This document shows, piece by piece, positions 48,657 to 57,551 of a stretch of 64,000 nucleotides of DNA. Position numbers and translations under genes: made by a program. The DNA comes from an uncultured Rhodospirillales bacterium (GTDB taxonomy: Bacteria > Pseudomonadota > Alphaproteobacteria > Azospirillales > Azospirillaceae): the NCBI GenBank assembly GCA_903927615.1, contig CAIYNU010000023.1, forward strand, positions 1-64,000, given 5' to 3'. The notes under the pieces were generated by a model, which saw nothing but the letters and a program-made list of their open reading frames with translations, searched no databases and had not been told where the DNA came from. Positions within the stretch are counted from its first letter, which is position 1. Each line of letters opens with the position of its first letter.

Positions 48657-49562
48657 ATGTCGCGGACCAATGTCAACGACCTGCTGGCCTTCCTGGCCGT
48701 CGCGAGAGAAGGCAGTTTCACCAGGGCGGCGGCGAAGCTCGGCATTTCCCAGTCGGCGCTCAGCCACACCATCCGTGGCCTCGAAGTGCGGCTGGGGGTT
48801 CGGCTGCTGACCCGCACCACGCGCAGCGTTGCGCCGACCGACGCGGGCGAACGCCTGCTGCGCACCGTGGGGCCGCGTTTCGACGAGATCGATGCCGAGT
48901 TGGCGGCTCTGAGCGACCTGCGCGACAAACCCGCGGGTAACATCCGCATCACCACGGGCGAGCACGCCGCCGACACCATCCTGTGGCCGGCCTTGGTCAG
49001 GCTGCTGCCGGAGTACCCGGACATCCGGGTGGAGCTGGCCATCGACTACGGTCTGACCGACATCGTCACCCAGCGTTACGACGCCGGCGTCCGTTTCGGT
49101 GAAAGTCTCGACAAGGACATGGTGGCGGTGCGCATCGGTCCCGACATGCGGATGGCGGTTGTCGGGGCGCCCCGATACTTCGCGACACGGCTATTGCCGA
49201 AGACGCCCCAGGACCTCACCGCCCACGACTGCCTCAATCTGCGCCTGCCGACCTACGGCGGGCTTTATGCCTGGGAATTCGAGCAGGCCGGGCGCGCGCT
49301 GAAAGTGCGGGTCGACGGGCGGTTGGTGTTCAACAGCGTCACCCCGATCCTCAAAGCGGCCGTGGCGGGCTTCGGGCTGGCCTATTTGCCCGAGGATCTG
49401 GTGGCGACGCAGGTCGGCGACGGCACCCTCGTCCGGTCGCTGGCGGACTGGTGCCAGCCCTTTTCCGGCTACCACCTTTATTACCCGAGCCGCCGCCAGC
49501 CCACCTCGGCGTTCGCGGTGCTGGTGGACGCGCTGCGTTATCGCGGTTCGACTCCGTCCTGA
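48657..49562 (+). CDS. LysR-family transcriptional regulator
   Basis: The 301-aa protein has the N-terminal winged helix (FLAVAREGSFTRAAAKLGISQSALSHTIRGLE) and a C-terminal effector-binding domain with two alpha/beta lobes (VRFGESLDKDMVAVRI, GFGLAYLPEDLV). It is divergent from the aldo/keto reductase gene and most likely controls it, possibly with the cupin. The ATG at 48657 gives the standard start; a palindrome overlaps the leader. Confidence 0.92.
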   Translation: MSRTNVNDLLAFLAVAREGSFTRAAAKLGISQSALSHTIRGLEVRLGVRLLTRTTRSVAPTDAGERLLRTVGPRFDEIDAELAALSDLRDKPAGNIRITTGEHAADTILWPALVRLLPEYPDIRVELAIDYGLTDIVTQRYDAGVRFGESLDKDMVAVRIGPDMRMAVVGAPRYFATRLLPKTPQDLTAHDCLNLRLPTYGGLYAWEFEQAGRALKVRVDGRLVFNSVTPILKAAVAGFGLAYLPEDLVATQVGDGTLVRSLADWCQPFSGYHLYYPSRRQPTSAFAVLVDALRYRGSTPS

Positions 49563-49617
49563 GCCCGCCGGCGGCTTCGGCGCCCTCTGCGCTTTGCTGT
49601 TGCCACGAACATCGGAT

Positions 49618-49669
49618 GGGAGCGCGGGCGTCTCGCCCGCCTCATTTGCGGCCGGGACGGCCGCGCTCC
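49618..49669. repeat. REP-like palindromic element, copy B
   Basis: The same two-part palindrome as copies A and C (GCGGGCGTCTCGCCCGC then GCGGCCGGGACGGCCGCG). It lies after the LysR gene. Confidence 0.85.
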
Positions 49670-49699
49670 AGACTCCGATCCCATACGTTGACGTGGCCG

Positions 49700-49752
49700 C
49701 TAGTGTTCCGACTCCAACGGACCATTCCGACCCTGTTGGGCCGGAACACTAG
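49700..49752. terminator. Inverted repeat between convergent genes
   Basis: CTAGTGTTCCG (49700-49710) and CGGAACACTAG (49742-49752) are perfect 11-bp arms with an inner CCAAC/GTTGG pairing. A related ACAACACTAG ends at 49822. It may be a bidirectional terminator or a remnant of a small inverted-repeat element. No U-run is seen. Confidence 0.5.
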
Positions 49753-49818
49753 CCTGTTCAATGGGTTGTGTTGTGCCCTCGACACGATCGTCAGGAACGA
49801 AGCGTCTCGTTCACAACA

Positions 49819-50373
49819 CTAGAACGGCAGCATCCGGCCCAGAATGCCGTCGCGCTTGATGACGGCATGCTGAAGGGTCGCCAGCACATGGAGAGCGACC
49901 AGGCCGTAGAGCGCCCACTGTCCGGCATCGTGCAGCAGGCTGCCGAGATGGGCCAGGCTCCGGTCGACCGGCACCAGGGCCGGCACCGGCACCACCCCGA
50001 ACAGCACCACCGGATGGCCCCCGGCCGCGGAGATCAGGTAACCGCTGATCGGCATCGCGAACAGCAGCAGGTAGAGCAAGCCATGGGCGGTATGGACCAG
50101 GATCGCGTCCAGGCGCTTGAAATCGCCGGGCAGGGACGGTGGCGGACTGAGGTGCCGCCAGATCACGCGCAGGACACTCAAGACCAGGATGGTGATGCCG
50201 ATCGACTTGTGAAGGGTGTACCAGCCTTCACGCGTCGGGTCGGTCTTTTCCAGCGTCGTCATGTACCAGGCGATCGGGACCACGGCGAACATCAACGCCG
50301 CCGAAACCCAATGGAACGCCTGCGCGGCCGCGGTGTAGCGGTTCGCGCCGATGGCGGTTGTCTCATCTGACAT
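49819..50373 (-). CDS. Cytochrome b561-family membrane protein
   Basis: The 184-aa protein has four hydrophobic segments and the heme-binding His pattern: FHWVSAALMF (first helix), LHKSIGITIL (second), HTAHGLLYLLLF and LHVLATLQHAV. Cytochrome b561 (CybB type) passes electrons from quinol in the inner membrane. ATG at 50373 is preferred. It follows azoR by 26 bp on the same strand, so both are likely one transcript controlled by the divergent LysR regulator. Confidence 0.9.
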   Translation of the reverse strand: MSDETTAIGANRYTAAAQAFHWVSAALMFAVVPIAWYMTTLEKTDPTREGWYTLHKSIGITILVLSVLRVIWRHLSPPPSLPGDFKRLDAILVHTAHGLLYLLLFAMPISGYLISAAGGHPVVLFGVVPVPALVPVDRSLAHLGSLLHDAGQWALYGLVALHVLATLQHAVIKRDGILGRMLPF

Positions 50374-50399
50374 CTTGTGTCCCCACTCTGGTCGCAAGG

Positions 50400-51017
50400 T
50401 CAGGCGGTGGCCAGGCGCTCGATATCGCGTCCGGCCGATTCAAGGGCTTGGGCCAGGGCTTGCGGCCCCATGGCCACGCCCTCGGCCCGGACGAAGGCAA
50501 TATCGGTGATTCCGACGAAACCCATCACCGCCTTGAGATACGCTTCCTGGTGATCGAGGGCGGTTTCCATCGGCGTTCCGGCATAGCGCCCGCCGCGCGC
50601 CGAGGCGACGATCACCTTGCGCCCGCCGGCCAGGCCGACCGGCCCCTTTTCGGTATAGCGGAACGTCCGCCCGGCCTGGCAGATGCGGTCGATCCAGACC
50701 TTAAGCTGGGTCGGAATGGCGAAATTGTACATGGGGGCGCCGATGACCAGCACGTCGGCAGCCAGGAATTCATCGACCAGGGCGTCGGTCAGGGCGAGTT
50801 CACCCTGCTGATGGGGATTGAGGTTCTCGAGATTGCGGTACTTCACGACCTGCATCAGTTCGCCGCTCAGGTGTTCGGGCGGCGCGGTCGCCAGATCACG
50901 GTAAACCACGGTCGTCTGGGGACGGGCGGCGGTCCAGGCCTTGACAAAATTGGCGGTGAGTTGTCGCGTTACCGAAGCGGTTCCAAGCGGGCTGGAATCG
51001 ATGTGAAGCAGAGTCAT
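50400..51017 (-). CDS. azoR: FMN-dependent NADH azoreductase
   Basis: The 205-aa protein is a flavodoxin-like NADH:quinone/azo oxidoreductase: MTLLHIDSSPLGTASVTRQL (FMN phosphate loop SSPLGTASVTRQL), APMYNFAIPTQLKVWIDRI (flavin isoalloxazine contact) and ARGGRYAGTP. It reduces azo dyes and quinones in the cytoplasm, likely a stress function. ATG at 51017 has AGGAG nine bases upstream; ATG at 51026 is too close to that site. Confidence 0.92.
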   Translation of the reverse strand: MTLLHIDSSPLGTASVTRQLTANFVKAWTAARPQTTVVYRDLATAPPEHLSGELMQVVKYRNLENLNPHQQGELALTDALVDEFLAADVLVIGAPMYNFAIPTQLKVWIDRICQAGRTFRYTEKGPVGLAGGRKVIVASARGGRYAGTPMETALDHQEAYLKAVMGFVGITDIAFVRAEGVAMGPQALAQALESAGRDIERLATA

Positions 51018-51129
51018 GACGATCATCTCCTGGGACGGCCATCGCCTGGGACGGCGGACCGTTCGGGCATGCGGGGTTGGGGGATTTCGCCCCCGATGGT
51101 GAGGGGAATCTGCCTTGAAAATAGCCTGA

Positions 51130-51161
51130 CGACAATTCATGATCTTCACACAACATTGTCG
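51130..51161. promoter_or_regulatory. Operator candidate for the azoR/LysR pair
   Basis: CGACAAT at 51130-51136 and its inverted copy ATTGTCG at 51155-51161 flank an 18-bp spacer in the divergent gap, a plausible binding site for the LysR protein starting at 51179. Confidence 0.35.
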
Positions 51162-51178
51162 CGTCCGGAGCAACAGCC

Positions 51179-52090
51179 GTGGACCGTTTCGCCGCCATGA
51201 CCGCTTTTGCCCGGGTCGCCGAGACCCGATCGTTTTCCGACGCGGCCCGACGCCTGGGGACCTCGAAGTCGGTGGTCAGCCGGCAGATCATGGCGTTGGA
51301 GGCCGATTTGGGCGCCCGCCTGTTTCACCGCACCACCCGGTCCATGACCCTGACCGAAGCCGGGGAGGGCTATTACGAGCGGGTGGTGCGCGTCCTTGCC
51401 GACGTCGACGACGCGAACCTGTCGGTCACGCGGCTTCAGGCGGCGCCGCGCGGCCGGTTGCGGGTCAACGCGCCCATGAGTTTCGGCGTCCGGCATCTGG
51501 CCTCGGCCATTCCCGACTTCCTCGCCCTCCATCCCGAGGTCGAGATTCACATGACCATGAATGATCGCTTCGTCGATCTGGTCGACGAAGGCTATGATGT
51601 GGCCGTCCGGATCGGACGGCTGATGGATTCGGCCTTGGTGGCGCGCAAACTGGCGCCGTTGCGCCGGGTGGTTTGCGGCAGTCCCGCTTATCTGGCGGCC
51701 AGAGGCGTGCCGCGGACCCCCGCCGACCTCGCCGGCCACGAATGCCTCGGCTACAGCAACATGACCACCACCGACGAATGGAGCTTTATCGGAACCGATG
51801 GCCGGCCGGTGTCGGTGGAGGTTCGGGGGCGGTTGCGGGTCAACAACGGCGACGCCCTGCGGCTCGCGGCGCTGCGGGGACTTGGGCTGGTCATCCAACC
51901 CAGCTTCATTGTCGGCGCCGACCTTCAAGCGGGAACCTTGATCGGGGTGCTGCCCGACGCGGTGGCCCAGGACGGGGCAATTTACGCGGTCTATCCGCAC
52001 TCCCGGCATCTTTCGCCCAAGGTGCGGGCCTTCGTCGACTTCCTGGCGGAGCGTTTCGGCCCGCGGCCCGCTTGGGACCGGATCGAGTGA
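51179..52090 (+). CDS. LysR-family transcriptional regulator
   Basis: The 303-aa protein starts MDRFAAMTAFARVAETRSFSDAARRLGTSKSVVSRQIMALE, a standard LysR helix-turn-helix, and ends with an effector-binding domain of two lobes (VRIGRLMDSALVARKL, GLGLVIQPSFIV). The start codon is GTG, with GGAG about eight bases upstream. It is divergent from azoR, typical of LysR control of an azoreductase or quinone-stress gene. Confidence 0.92.
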   Translation: MDRFAAMTAFARVAETRSFSDAARRLGTSKSVVSRQIMALEADLGARLFHRTTRSMTLTEAGEGYYERVVRVLADVDDANLSVTRLQAAPRGRLRVNAPMSFGVRHLASAIPDFLALHPEVEIHMTMNDRFVDLVDEGYDVAVRIGRLMDSALVARKLAPLRRVVCGSPAYLAARGVPRTPADLAGHECLGYSNMTTTDEWSFIGTDGRPVSVEVRGRLRVNNGDALRLAALRGLGLVIQPSFIVGADLQAGTLIGVLPDAVAQDGAIYAVYPHSRHLSPKVRAFVDFLAERFGPRPAWDRIE

Positions 52091-52114
52091 GACAGGCGAC
52101 ATCACGGCAAGCCT

Positions 52115-52852
52115 ATGGAGAGACGGTTGCGATACAACGAATTCGATCAGCCGGTCGGGGCTCCCGTTCCCGGCTGGACCGCGAGGCCGTGTCCGCCCGA
52201 GACCCCGATGGTCGGTCAATATTGCCGGGTCGAAAAACTGGACGCCGACCGTCACGCCGCCGACCTGTGGGCGGCCTACGGCGCAGCCCCGGACGGCCGG
52301 GACTGGACCTATCTGTTCATGGGGCCGTTCGCCGATTTTGCCGGGTACCAATCGTTTGCCCGGTGCGCGGCCGACTCCGCGGACCCGCTCCACCATGCGA
52401 TCATCGAGACCGCCACCGGCCGGGCGGTGGGGACCGCGGCCTTGATGCGCATGGATGCCGCCAACGGCGTTTTGGAAGTCGGGCACGTCATCTGGTCCCC
52501 GGGGATGCAACGTGGCCGGGTCGGCACCGAGGCGACCTATCTGCTGATGCGGCGAGCCTTCGACGAGTTGGGATACCGTCGCTATGAATGGAAATGCGAC
52601 AGCCTGAACGCCCGCTCCCGGGCGGCGGCGGAACGATACGGATTCCGCTTCGAGGGACTCTTCCGGCAGGCGATCGTCTACAAGGGACGAAGCCGGGATA
52701 CCGCCTGGTATGCCATCACCGACGGCGAATGGCCGTCGATCCGAACCGCTTTCGAACAATGGCTGTGTCCCGGGAACTTTGATGACGGGGGGCGGCAACG
52801 CCGGTCCCTCCGCGCCGTCCGGGAGTCGATCACCGGGCTGTCACCGTGTTGA
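52115..52852 (+). CDS. GNAT-family N-acetyltransferase (RimJ/RimL-like)
   Basis: The 245-aa protein has the acetyl-CoA binding core VLEVGHVIWSPGMQRGRVGTEATYLLM (R/Q-x-x-G-x-G/A-like loop), followed by YRRYEWKCDSLNARSRAAAERYGFRFEG. That is the layout of RimJ/RimL-type acetyltransferases that modify protein N-termini or small molecules. It lies 24 bp after the LysR gene in the same direction. The substrate cannot be told. Confidence 0.85.
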   Translation: MERRLRYNEFDQPVGAPVPGWTARPCPPETPMVGQYCRVEKLDADRHAADLWAAYGAAPDGRDWTYLFMGPFADFAGYQSFARCAADSADPLHHAIIETATGRAVGTAALMRMDAANGVLEVGHVIWSPGMQRGRVGTEATYLLMRRAFDELGYRRYEWKCDSLNARSRAAAERYGFRFEGLFRQAIVYKGRSRDTAWYAITDGEWPSIRTAFEQWLCPGNFDDGGRQRRSLRAVRESITGLSPC

Positions 52853-52864
52853 CGTCCTGACGGA

Positions 52865-54469
52865 TCAGGGACTTTGAACGCTCACGGTGTTGCGCCCACT
52901 TTTCTTCGCCTTGTAGAGTTCCGCATCACAGCGGCTCACGAAGTCCTCGACCGCCTCGGCAGTGCCGGCCCGCCATTGGGCGACGCCGGCGCTGACCGTG
53001 ACGGGAATCATCCTCCCGTTGAATGCGGTCGGCGAGGCCTCGACGTCCGCGCGGATTCGCTCGGCGATCCCGGCGGCTTCCCGATCGGTGGTTTGGGTCA
53101 GGAGCACGGCGAATTCTTCCCCGCCCATCCGTCCGAGGCTATCGGTGGGACGAAGACTGTTCCCGACCACCGCAACCACATGGCGAAGGACCGCGTCCCC
53201 GCCCGGATGTCCATACTGGTCGTTGACCCCCTTGAAGTGATCCAGGTCCATGCTGATGAGGCTGAAGGGGACGGCATACCGGAGTCCGCGTTGTCGTTCC
53301 GCCGCGAGCGCCTCGTAGAGATGGCGGCGGTTCGCACAGCCGGTCAAGGGATCGGTTCGGGCCAGGTCGGCCAACGCCCGATAATGCCTGCGATTGGACC
53401 GAATGATGTGAAGCCCCAGGATCACGATCGACAGCACCAGCCATCCGACCAGCGTCGATGAGATGAACCACCAGAATCGCTCCTGACCGATTGCCGTTGC
53501 CGCTGCGGTTTCGCGCAGCACATGGACCGTGAGGGTTCCGTCCGAGATCGCCTTGGCGGCGATGACATGGACGTCCCCCTTGGCGCCGAACCGAACCAGG
53601 GAGTCGGCCACGCCGTGACCGCCGAGCGGCCGGAAATCCAAGGTTTCGAAAACCGTCTTCTTGTACAGTTTCGTCCGCGATTCGAGGGATAGATCGAACA
53701 CCGCCGCGCCGGGCAACGCCCGCATCAGTAAATCCGGATCCCGGGCCAGAATCACCACACCGTTCGCGTCGGTCACGAACGCCCGGTCTTCAATGACCAG
53801 AGGATAGAGCGACTGCAACGCGATCCTTACGCCGATCGCGCCGACGAAACGCTGATCAACCATAATCGGAGAGGTATAGACGATGCTCATGGTATCGGTC
53901 ACGCGACCGACCGTCACCTGACGACCGTTATGACCGTTGCGGGCGGCGATAAAATATTCGCGGTCCGCGTAATTGGCCCCCGTAAAGTTGGGAAGCGCCG
54001 CCTCGTTGCCTTCGGCGATGCAATTGCCGGCATCGTCCAGCAACAGGATCGCGCTGAGGCCGAGGTCGCGGACAATGTCCGCCAGGCGCCGCGCCAGGCC
54101 CCCCAATTCCGGGTCGGCCCGCCAGGCTGCATTCCGTTCGTCGCGCGGCAGGGTCCGCACCTTCGACTTCGGCCAGTCCTCCACCATCATGGACATCAGA
54201 AACGGTTCCCGGGACATCACCGTCGGGATACTGCGAAACTGATTGAGCTGAAAGTCGATGTTGACGCTGATTGCCTCCGCATCGGCGGCGGCGGCGTTTT
54301 TCTCCCGGTCCATCATATGCTGGAGGTGCCGGTCGGCCCAGACGCCCGTGCCGGTCCAGGTCGCCGCGGACCAGCCCAGGGCAAGAATGGCAATCGCCAT
54401 TCCGAGTCCCGGGACGTGCCAGCCCGCCGACGTCCGGTCGGTCGGTGGTGCGATGTCTGGCCATGGCAT
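52865..54469 (-). CDS. Membrane diguanylate cyclase with dCache sensor
   Basis: The 534-aa protein has an N-terminal helix (about 22-42), a periplasmic dCache-like sensor of about 290 residues (NYADREYFIAARNG is typical), a second helix (about 340-362), and a GGDEF domain. The active motif is GGEEF (RMGGEEFAVL), and the inhibitory RxxD site is intact as RPTD five residues upstream. It should make c-di-GMP under control of an extracellular signal. It is convergent with the GNAT gene and ends 12 bp away. Confidence 0.93.
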   Translation of the reverse strand: MPWPDIAPPTDRTSAGWHVPGLGMAIAILALGWSAATWTGTGVWADRHLQHMMDREKNAAAADAEAISVNIDFQLNQFRSIPTVMSREPFLMSMMVEDWPKSKVRTLPRDERNAAWRADPELGGLARRLADIVRDLGLSAILLLDDAGNCIAEGNEAALPNFTGANYADREYFIAARNGHNGRQVTVGRVTDTMSIVYTSPIMVDQRFVGAIGVRIALQSLYPLVIEDRAFVTDANGVVILARDPDLLMRALPGAAVFDLSLESRTKLYKKTVFETLDFRPLGGHGVADSLVRFGAKGDVHVIAAKAISDGTLTVHVLRETAAATAIGQERFWWFISSTLVGWLVLSIVILGLHIIRSNRRHYRALADLARTDPLTGCANRRHLYEALAAERQRGLRYAVPFSLISMDLDHFKGVNDQYGHPGGDAVLRHVVAVVGNSLRPTDSLGRMGGEEFAVLLTQTTDREAAGIAERIRADVEASPTAFNGRMIPVTVSAGVAQWRAGTAEAVEDFVSRCDAELYKAKKSGRNTVSVQSP

Positions 54470-54674
54470 CGGCCGATTCTCCTGATCAAATGGGGCGATT
54501 TCCGGCTGGTCGGATCACAGGGTGCCAGATCCCCGGTGATCACGGTATCGCCATTTGACCGAAAGAGTCCCGACAGGCGCCTCCTTTGGTGGGCGTTCGG
54601 CCCGCCCGGGACCGGCTCTTGTGGGGCGAAGCGGCCGGCACTGGCCTATGGCCTATTCTCAACGCTTGCCGCGT

Positions 54675-57479
54675 TCACGGCCCCCTTGACGTTTTGTTCA
54701 AGGTATCGATAACGGCGGCAACCAGTTCGTGCACGTCGTAAGGTTTGGTCAGGTAGCGCACGAATCCGGCGGTCAAACCCTTGTCCATGTCCGATGGGGT
54801 GGCGGCGGCACTGAGGGCGAATACGGGAATATCCTTGGTTTCGGGATGCCGCCGCAATTCGGTCAGGGCCGAGATGCCGTCCATGGCGGGCAGCATGATA
54901 TCCATCAGGATGATATCCGGGTGGTGGCGTTTGGCGAGTTCGATCCCCGCCTCGGCGGTGCCGGCGGTCAGGAGGTGAGTCCCCGGAATACGGGCGAAGA
55001 TTTTCGCCACAAGTTCCAACCCGGTGACATTGTCATCGACGCAAAGTATGGTCCGCGGACCGTCGTCGATGATCTTGCGCTTTTTTTCCTCCCGGGCTTG
55101 GGCGCTGCCGGCGTCCTCACCATTGGCTTCGCGTTCCGGCGCGTAGACCGGAATATCGATCCAAAAGCGGCTGCCTTCATCGGGCACGCTCGTGAAGCCC
55201 ATGCTTCCGCCCATCAGACGAACCAGTCGGCGCGACAAGACCAAGCCAATTCCGGTGCCCTCGATCGGACCGGCTTCGCGCCCAAGGCGATTGAAAGGCT
55301 TGAATAAGTCCTTCTGGCGCTCCACGGGAATACCTGGGCCGGTGTCGGCGACCGTCAGGCGCAGGAAATCAGGATTCGGTAATTCGGCGATGATGTCGAC
55401 CCGCCCGCCCGGACGATTGTACTTGATGGCATTGCTACCGAGGTTAAGCAGAACTTGATTGAGGCGGGTCAGGTCGGCCCAGGCATCAGGGAGATCTTCG
55501 ATCAGATGCACCCTAACGGGGACGCCGACGGTGGCAGCAAGCGGGAGCAGCGCCCCGTGGAGATTGCGGATAATTTTAGAGGTGACGACGCGCTCTGAAG
55601 TCACGGTGAGGTGTCCAGCGTCGATCTTCGAAAGGTCGAGAATATCATTGATCAAGGCGAGTAAGTGCTTTCCGCTACTGATAATATGGCTGATGCACAA
55701 CTCATCTCTGTCCGAGCGGCCATCCGGGGCCATTTCGAGCAACTGGGCGAAGCCGAGAATGGCGCTGAGCGGCGTTCGGAGTTCGTGGCTCATGTTGCTG
55801 AGGAAGGTGCTCTTGGCGCGATTGGCGGTCTCGGCTAAGTCCTTGGCGATGGCCAACTGCTCGTTCGATTCGCTTAAGGCGGCGGTTCGCTCCTGGACCA
55901 TGGTTTCGAGACTGTCGCGATAACGCTGAAGCTCGGCTTCGGCTTGCTTGCGCCGGGTGATGTCCTGGAACGCGACCACCGCACCGGCCTTGTGACGATG
56001 ACGCCGGATGGTCGTCAGCGTCACCGAAACCGGCAGGAGCCGTCCGTCCTTGGTCCAGAACACGTCTTCGTGGTCGATCAGGGTGCCTTCTGACACAAAG
56101 GCCTGATACAATGGGGACTCTTCTCGCAGATAGGGTGAGCCGTCCGGTCGGTGCGCATGCATCAGTTGGTGGCCGGGCGCACCCAGCATCTCGGCTTCGC
56201 TCCAACCGAGCAGGCGGCTCGCGGCCGGATTAGAGAACACCACATGGCCCCGTTCGTCGATCATCTGAAGCCCTTCGCCGAGCGCGGCGGTGATTTCCAT
56301 GAGCCGTTGTTCGCTGTGCTTGATCGCGGTGATGTCGGTGACGAGCACGAAAAAGCCTGTGACCAGGCCTTGCTCGTTCCGGTCCGGGATGTACCGGGCC
56401 AAGGTGAAGCCGGGGTCGCCGTTTTGTTTGATCAGCGTCCGTTCGAAGGTTTGCTCCTCGCCCCGCAGCACCCCCCGGATGAAGGGTTCGTTCTGGGCGA
56501 ACAGGGTTTCGCCCATCAGTTCCTGGATGGTAATCCCGATCATCTGTTCGGAGGTTTTGCCGAACCATTCGAGATAGTGATGGTTGGCAAACCGACAACG
56601 CAGATCAGTATCCCAGTAGCCGACCATTCCGGGAAGGTTGCCGGCAATCGTCCGGATAAAGCGCTCGCTTTCGCGCAACGCCTCTTCGGCCCGTTTGCGC
56701 TCGGTCACGTCATTGAGCGAGAACACCAGATATTCGATCTCGCCGTCCTGGCCCAGAATAGGCACCAGGGTCCAGTCCCAGTAGGTGACGCCCCGCTCGG
56801 GTTGATCGGCGAACGCGAAGGCGCTGTTGAAGGCCGCGAACGGCCGCTTGGTCCGCACCACCTCGTCGAAGATCACTTTGCTCTCGGACGGATAGAGGGC
56901 GAAGTATTCGCAGCCGACGAAATCTTCGACATGACGCCGGCAGGCGCGGGCGTAAGCATTGTTGACGCGCAAGACGTGGTAATCGCGGTCCAGGATGACC
57001 AGGCAGGCGACGCTGTGCCGGAAGAAGGCCTCAGCCAGTTGGGCATGCCGGGATGCGGCCCTCTCCGCTTCCTTAATCTCGGTCAGATTGTAGACGACCG
57101 ACCGACTCATCAGAAAGGTGCCGGATTGGTCTCGCAGCGCGGTTGCGCTGACCAGGACCGGAATCGTCCGTCCGTCCTTCCGGCGCAACTCATAGTCCAT
57201 ATCCTTGAGATACCCTTGGGTAATGAGTTGGGAAAAATTGGCCTGGAATCTGAGGTTCTGGTCGGCGGACAGCAGGTCGGAGAACCCCATACGGCCGATC
57301 ACCTCATCTCGCGTGTATCCCAGCCACGTCAACTCCGTATCGTTGATTTTCTGGAATCGGCCGAACGGATCCAGGGAATGGTAGCCGCAGGGGGCATGGT
57401 TGTAGAGGTCCGCGATCTCGTCGGCGCGCTCCTCGGCCAGGCGGCTCGACTTCTGAAGCTGGCAGGTCCTCTCGGACAC
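54675..57479 (-). CDS. C-terminal half of an interrupted giant hybrid kinase
   Basis: This 934-aa frame holds four PAS domains (the first includes HAPCGYHSLDPFGRF), HisKA ([14 protein letters not shown]), HATPase (NLGSNAIKY, DTGPGIP, EGTGIGLVLS) and a receiver (VDDNVTGL; Asp in LMDIMLP). It continues in the same frame as the N-terminal half at 57549-60428: between them lies only one TAG, and the intervening codons still encode a PAC tail (EDITEKRRIEEEL). So it is the 3' part of one gene broken by a stop. A GTG at 57479 with GAGGAA upstream could allow separate translation, which is unproven. Confidence 0.8.
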   Translation of the reverse strand: MSERTCQLQKSSRLAEERADEIADLYNHAPCGYHSLDPFGRFQKINDTELTWLGYTRDEVIGRMGFSDLLSADQNLRFQANFSQLITQGYLKDMDYELRRKDGRTIPVLVSATALRDQSGTFLMSRSVVYNLTEIKEAERAASRHAQLAEAFFRHSVACLVILDRDYHVLRVNNAYARACRRHVEDFVGCEYFALYPSESKVIFDEVVRTKRPFAAFNSAFAFADQPERGVTYWDWTLVPILGQDGEIEYLVFSLNDVTERKRAEEALRESERFIRTIAGNLPGMVGYWDTDLRCRFANHHYLEWFGKTSEQMIGITIQELMGETLFAQNEPFIRGVLRGEEQTFERTLIKQNGDPGFTLARYIPDRNEQGLVTGFFVLVTDITAIKHSEQRLMEITAALGEGLQMIDERGHVVFSNPAASRLLGWSEAEMLGAPGHQLMHAHRPDGSPYLREESPLYQAFVSEGTLIDHEDVFWTKDGRLLPVSVTLTTIRRHRHKAGAVVAFQDITRRKQAEAELQRYRDSLETMVQERTAALSESNEQLAIAKDLAETANRAKSTFLSNMSHELRTPLSAILGFAQLLEMAPDGRSDRDELCISHIISSGKHLLALINDILDLSKIDAGHLTVTSERVVTSKIIRNLHGALLPLAATVGVPVRVHLIEDLPDAWADLTRLNQVLLNLGSNAIKYNRPGGRVDIIAELPNPDFLRLTVADTGPGIPVERQKDLFKPFNRLGREAGPIEGTGIGLVLSRRLVRLMGGSMGFTSVPDEGSRFWIDIPVYAPEREANGEDAGSAQAREEKKRKIIDDGPRTILCVDDNVTGLELVAKIFARIPGTHLLTAGTAEAGIELAKRHHPDIILMDIMLPAMDGISALTELRRHPETKDIPVFALSAAATPSDMDKGLTAGFVRYLTKPYDVHELVAAVIDTLNKTSRGP

Positions 57480-57548
57480 CAGTTCCTCAAGATGCAGTTG
57501 ATGGCGTGTGAGTTCTTCTTCGATGCGGCGCTTCTCGGTGATGTCTTC

Positions 57549-57551
57549 CTA
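57549..57551 (-). other. In-frame TAG interrupting the hybrid-kinase gene
   Basis: The reading frame from 60428 hits TAG after ...SYLSI, and resumes with EDITEK, exactly the place where PAC-type tails carry K or R. One A-to-T change in AAG would make it. So this is a point nonsense mutation, a sequencing error or, less likely, a suppressed stop. Confidence 0.85.
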
